64,000 nucleotides of DNA from Tilletia caries. Its lineage: Eukaryota > Basidiomycota > Exobasidiomycetes > Tilletiales > Tilletiaceae. Position 1 is the stretch's first letter. The number at the start of each line of letters is the position of its first letter. The notes below the pieces were generated by a model. That model did not search any database. It had not been told where the DNA came from and saw only the letters and a list, made by a program, of their open reading frames with translations. A program made the translations under genes and the position numbers. Below, piece by piece: positions 59,189 through 64,000 of the stretch. The DNA lies in contig JALUTQ010000041.1 in NCBI GenBank assembly GCA_032718865.1, positions 1,612,001-1,676,000 on the forward strand. The letters are read 5' to 3'.

Positions 59189-60580
59189 TGTCGTTGGGGT
59201 TAGATATGTATGTGGTGTTTGTGGCAGCAGTGAGCAGAGAAGCTGGAAGCTGTGGAAGAGGACTGAAGTTGATGTGGATGATGGGAGGAGAAGCTTGGGT
59301 CAGAGTGGGCAGCTCGCCCGTATATATACATTTACATACCATCAACCTTCCAACGTTTGGTTGTTGGCTGTGCAATGCTGCGTACCTCGGCTGTGGCCTG
59401 TGGGCAGTACAAGGTGGCCAAAAGATGGAATGATGAGGTGAAAGATGAGGGCGTCAGTCCGTGACCCGTGTACGCCCCGGCGGGGCGCGGGAAAACCATT
59501 AGCCGGCAGTATCACAGACGTCAGTGTAGCCCCGAAGGGCGAAGGGTCGAGACTCGAGACTGGAGTGATTTCGGGAGAATGGGAAGATTGTTCAGGTCCA
59601 AGATGAGGGCGACGTACGCCCCGACGGGATATGCATTGTATTGGCCAAGAGTTCAGCTTTGCCCCGACAAGCCGGTACTGGGCTGTGTGGCCTCGACCGC
59701 TCCAACAGAACAAGCGCCGGGCACCTTTTGTTTTGAGATTTGAGATGGATTCAAGGACAACGGGGCGTCGTCCGGAGATGCTCTGAGATGGTCGAGTTTA
59801 CCAACAGGAGGATGTGGAATGATATGTGGTAAGTCTGTGTATTGCTACAGGCACCGGACATCGAGTGGGTTGAGGGTCATCGAGTGGGTTGACCACCATA
59901 ATTCACACACAACACAACGTTAGCAGCTACAAAGACATGGAACCTATTCCCTAGCCCACAGTGACCTTCCCATGCAAATTTGAGGTGTGGTTTACTTGCT
60001 AACGGCAGTGCTATGGTGCTGGAAGCAGGTGAAGGTCGGTCTGAGATTTGAGGATTCATTGGAAAAAAATTGTACATCGACTTTGAACACCAACCACACA
60101 GCATCCGGCTGAATAACCATTGCTCCAGTAAAGAAAGGAACTGATCAATGTCTCGGGATGAAGACGTAGCAGGTGTACATATTCAGCGTGTTTGGTCAGC
60201 TGGTTGAGGAGCTGGATGCGCTAGAGTACAGAGGTGTTTAGAGTTTTGGCGGGGCTCTTTTTAAAAGCGGCAGTGAGCGATTTTGCCCCCACAAACCTCA
60301 CCCAGAAGGGACTCGCGATCGATCGCCCGATCCAACTGACCCACTCGATGACCAAAAACTTGAGCATTGCAATTCCTTCCAACCCACCGTTCTCGACGAA
60401 AACACAATCAAACAGGCTCAAGGAGGCGGGATGTTGTAGCTCGCGATGATGCCTAGAATTCCTTCCTTTGTGTTGTCATCTGTTTGTGTATTAGTTTGCG
60501 AGGTTGGTGGTGGTGAAGGGCAAAATTTTCAGATTTCCGACCACTCGATGTCCGGTGCCTGTACTATTGACATTGTCATG
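58980..60580. repeat. Segmental duplication, copy B (split by a MITE)
   Basis: It matches 47041-47925 from 58980 to 59847, then resumes at 60562 after a 714 bp insertion, with homology ending near 60580. It lies in direct orientation to copy A, 12 kb apart, with the Afi1-like gene and the LTR element in between. Confidence 0.92.
59848..60561. mobile_element. 714 bp Tc1/mariner-type non-autonomous element
   Basis: Perfect inverted repeats of at least 21 bp begin CAGGCACCGGACATCGAGTG (59848 onward; complement ending at 60561). They are flanked by TA at 59846-59847 and 60562-60563. The paralogous block near 47900-47915 has the same flanks with a single TA and no insert, which proves the exact ends. 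The inner motif ATCGAGTGGGTTGA is repeated at the left end, and an inverted partner occurs at about 60334-60353. There is no transposase frame. Confidence 0.93.
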
Positions 60581-62463
60581 CCGTCCTCACACTCGCGTCT
60601 GAGAGAGAGAATCACAACTTCTCTGATTCCCCGAACTCTTTAGAGTTTTCGTGTTACGGACACAGCGGCCACTTGTGTCCGGCCACAACTGGCCACAACG
60701 TTTGAGGAAACTTTTCCCTTCAACCACCAGCAGAACTGACCATGACCTTTTTTTCGGGGAACTCTTTCCCTTCCTAGAACTCCGCTTCGACCTACCACGT
60801 GTTCCCTGATGAGGCAGCTCCCTCACAACCCAATGCCTCTTTACACCGACTTGAAGAGGACAACCGACCTTTCTCTCCTTCGCTCTCTGACTGGTAAGAC
60901 AACTCTCCCGTTTCTTTCGGTCTCACAGGCTATGGCACTGCTGCTGACACCTCCGTTTCCGTTCCACCCTCACCATCTTCTGCTCTGATCCATTCTGCCA
61001 CCCTCACATCTCTGATTTCCCTTCTCTTCTCCCTGATCTCTCTGCCCTTCATCTTTCTCCGTCCATCTTCCCCCTTTCTCTACCCTTTCACTTGTTCTAC
61101 ACAGATCACTGAAGCGCGCATCGGCGCATTACCCCAGGATCGCTGTGGCAATTGTCTCAGCGCTGTGAGTATTCGTGGCCATCATCGCCCAGTTATTCTG
61201 TCTCCTCAGCGCACTGAAAACTGATGACTATTTTTTCTCTTTCCCCTTCTTTCTAGCACACTGCGCCACCGTCACAGGAGGATTTCCCTTTCTTCCGGCT
61301 CTCTGGCTTTCTTCAGGGAGTACACCAGTTGCGCAGTGTGCTCCCTGCAAAGAAAGCCGAAATAGGGGAGAATTCATGCCATTTTCGGGTTGGGATTTGG
61401 GACGGATTACTGAGTACGACGGGAGGGTGCAACTTGATACAATATTTCTACATGTGATGACAGGAAGGTCACTATGACTGATACCTGTGTTGTGAGATGC
61501 TGCTGTAGCCCGTGAGAGACCCTGACTATTGCTTTAATCATCTTTCACACATTACTCATCCCCAACAGGTCGCAGAAAGTCCCTCACTTCTTTTTTCTCG
61601 CGCTTTCCAGTCCTTCTTTCTCCTCTCTCATAGCAACCCTCCTCGGCGATGTCTGACCGCGCCGTACGCTCTCGCTGGTAGCTGACCTTCCTTATCTCCT
61701 AGTTTGCATGGCGTCTTTGCTTTATACATAATACAGGTTTACTCTACTCTCACACCTTCTCTTTCGATTCTTTCCAGCTCCCTTCTTTTATTTTCCCTCC
61801 AGCCCTGTCTCTTAAGCATCTCGCAGTTCCTTTCCACCGACATGAGCCGACGTACTCACCGCTTGCTCTGCGCTCCTTGTTCTGACGCGTGCTGATCCTG
61901 AACAATCTCACCCGTAGCTCACCAACTGTGCGCTGACAATCGATAAACTTCCTCTCGTTCTGCATCACAGAGACATCTCCTCCCTTCATGAATGACTTAA
62001 GCAGCTTCTTCCTTCCTAACCACGGCTTTTTAACCACTGACGACTCCCCAATTAGCTTCTCAATTCCTGCTTCCCCGTTCATACCCTACCGCGGACTCGA
62101 ATCTCGATGTGCTATCATATCACATATACAGCTTGATTTCACACATATACAGCTTGATTTCAGGAGCTGACTTCTCGCTCCACAGCCCACGCTCACACAT
62201 CCTTCCGCCATCCTTCCGCAGCACAGGACCGAGGCCTTAACTCAGGCGGACGCATATCTACTCGGCGAGCTAGCTACGCGGTCTCTCACCGCACCGATCC
62301 TGGGACGGGATAGGATAGAGGGACAGAAGCAGGAGGCTAGCTTTTACTCGGCGATGCAGTCAGTGGTAGGCAGGTAGGTAGACAGTTCCAAAAATACAAA
62401 TTCCTAGTTGGTGATGATAGATACACAGATACACACACTTCATCGTCATGATACAGATTTCCA
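60581..62463. other. Spacer downstream of the Crypton-like gene
   Basis: No gene is recognised. Small structures seen: GGACACA/TGTGTCC hairpin at about 60657-60681, an inverted pair GCACACTGCGC/GCGCAGTGTGC around 61258 and 61334, and a tandem 22 bp duplication (CACATATACAGCTTGATTTC) at about 62120-62161. Long CT-rich stretches could be leaders or introns. Confidence 0.4.
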
Positions 62464-62982
62464 TCATACAGATTCCGATCCAGGTGTCAGCTGTCCCTTT
62501 GCCGCCGCGATCCATTGCGTTCTTGTGGCCGGCTTGGTGAAGATTTCCGATAGGGTTCTGAGTCCGATGTCTTTCTCATGCTCGCTCCGCTTGCGCATCG
62601 TGTCGAGAATCCGAGCTGCATGTCGTCCTTTGCTGTGGTCGCCTCCGCTCACGTCGATCACGCCCTGTACAATCTTCCTGATCCTCTTCATCATCGTGCG
62701 AGCAGAATTGCCCTTGGTGCAAACGTCGTCGTGCCGCTCCGCCAGCACCTTCAGAGGCTCTTGCCCGCCGGACCCGTACAACCATTCCACCCACAAGTCC
62801 TCCACCGTAGATGGCCATGACAGTGTGCGCATAGCCGCTGCTGAGGGCAGACCGGGTGGACCAGCAGCAGATTCCGAAGATGCGCCGGACGCGACGGAGG
62901 GGAGACTTGAGGTTGTCGGCGGCAGAAAAAGCGAAGGAGGAACAGGGGCAGGAAGCAGCCTGTGAACAGAGGCTGGACGCAG

Positions 62983-63014
<32 letters not shown>

Positions 63015-64000
63015 AGGAGTGGTTGTTGTTGCTGCTGCTGCTTCGAAGTGCTTGTACCTAGACCAGAAACGCAAGGCAAGACAGATATCAGCAGCTGCTA
63101 CTTCAACGAGTGGTGACAGAGGGAGGAACGACTTACTCGAGATAGGACTACGGTGCAGCTGCTCTCCAGCTCCTCCAGCTCTACCTCGGCTCCACTATGC
63201 TGGCTCATAAGCTGACCGAGCTTGCCCATCATCTCTCCCAGAGCAGCACGAGTCTCCTGTGCTTCGCGTCGTACCTCGCCCCCAAGTGCCGTGATGTCGA
63301 CGCGCATTGAGGCCAAGGCATTGCTGATTGTTGGTGTGATAGTGTGCAGGCTGAGCTCGAAGGGGTCGGGGGTCGAAGCGGTCTTCTGGCGCAGCGAAGC
63401 CGACCACGAGGCAAATTCGGCGGAGGAGAAGGGAACGCTGGACCAAACAGCGAGGGTGGGGTAGAGCGGCTGAAGGAAGGCGGCGTCTTGAAGAAGGACG
63501 GTTCGGAGGTGGACGATGAGATCCAAAAAAAAGAGGCCAGCAGTCTTGTCCTCGTGGGCAGGCGCTCGACCAGCCAGAGACGGGCGCCAAGTGTCCGCCC
63601 AGGGAAAGAGGAGAGAAGCAAGGTTACTGGGCGGCTCCAGAAGGGTGCGTGGGAGCCAATAGTCGCCGCCGTCCTTATGAAACCCGGCGAGAACACGAAC
63701 TGGAGGAAGGCTTGCATCAGTCATGTATCTTTCAGTGCACACGTCGGTTGCCCATCGTCCGTGCTGTTTGATCGTGTGATCAGAGCATCCTGCAGCTGCT
63801 GCAAACCGAGCTCCTCCATGGCGCATTGCGTGCGTGAAGTTACTGCTGATGATGCCGACATCGTCGAAGGCTTGACGAAGGAGCACGCATTGCTTCTCGG
63901 CTGTGAGACCAGTAGTCCTCGTTGCCGGGATGCTGGGGTCGATGAGTAGACGGTCGTCGTACCATTCGCTTCTGCTGGAAAAATCTGGAGGGCTCTCTTC
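62464..64000 (-). CDS. Crypton-type tyrosine recombinase (5' end outside window)
   Basis: Minus-strand exons 64000-63137 (open at the window edge) and 63057-62464 join in phase 0, giving about 485 residues. The catalytic part shows FTHAMRHGGARFAAAAGC, HTIKQHGRW and ERYM, the H-x-x-R-H, H/W and Tyr boxes of tyrosine recombinases. YWLPRTLLEPP follows, as in fungal Crypton proteins. The second exon ends in a GCR1_C-type DNA-binding domain (TVEDLWVEWLYGSG onward). A poly-Ala tract from a GCA repeat (62983-63014) and Ser/Asn runs link the two. Such enzymes move circular DNA without terminal inverted repeats. It may be a mobile Crypton or a domesticated host gene; the ends are not visible. Confidence 0.75.
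62983..63014. repeat. (GCA/TGC)n trinucleotide repeat
   Basis: About nine to ten CTG/GCA units lie within exon 2 of the Crypton-type gene and encode poly-alanine on the minus strand. Confidence 0.95.

Overview
This is eukaryotic, fungal DNA. Genes are split by many short introns (about 50-180 bp, GT..AG), are dense and GC-rich, and encode fungal families (Bre1, NPC1/Ncr1, Vps51, a cerevisin-type protease, an Afi1-like polarity protein, secreted GMC oxidoreductases). The intron density and the mobile elements suggest a basidiomycete; I cannot name the genus. No tRNA, rRNA or CRISPR array is supported.

Layout. Bases 1-16 kb are an ordinary gene block: the 3' part of BRE1 (+), a 1002-residue hAT-transposase-like protein (+), NPC1 (-) and VPS51 (+) sharing a 0.32 kb divergent promoter, and a secreted subtilase (+). 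Bases 17-23 kb hold a non-LTR retrotransposon. A 524 bp inverted-repeat element with a 10 bp target duplication lies at its 5' side, and a 791 bp hAT-type element with an 8 bp duplication has broken its reverse transcriptase.

Bases 23.5-43.9 kb carry six GMC oxidoreductase genes, all on + and all with the same nine-exon plan. Copies 1-3 read through intact (627, 618 and 624 residues). Copies 4-6 are near-identical ~3.1 kb units with frameshifts. Two more small DNA elements, one with a TA and one with a TAA duplication, sit side by side between copies 1 and 2.

Bases 44-64 kb are a rearranged, transposon-rich region. Two small secreted-protein genes (SSP-A at 46.7-47.2 kb and SSP-B at 58.6-59.2 kb, both -) share an almost identical promoter and signal-peptide exon but have diverged mature parts. 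These direct repeats flank a broken Afi1-like gene (-) that is split in frame by a Ty3/gypsy-order LTR retrotransposon with near-identical LTRs (51017-58048). Further inverted-repeat elements lie at 45.9-46.6 kb and 59.8-60.6 kb; the empty site of the latter is preserved in the other duplicate. The window ends in a Crypton-type tyrosine recombinase (-), whose 5' end is outside the window.

A recurrent oddity is that most coding frameshifts in the repeated sequences fall in a run of five T where four T would keep the frame. The single difference I found between the two LTRs is of the same kind. This points either to a consensus error in repeats or to a real T-tract expansion process.
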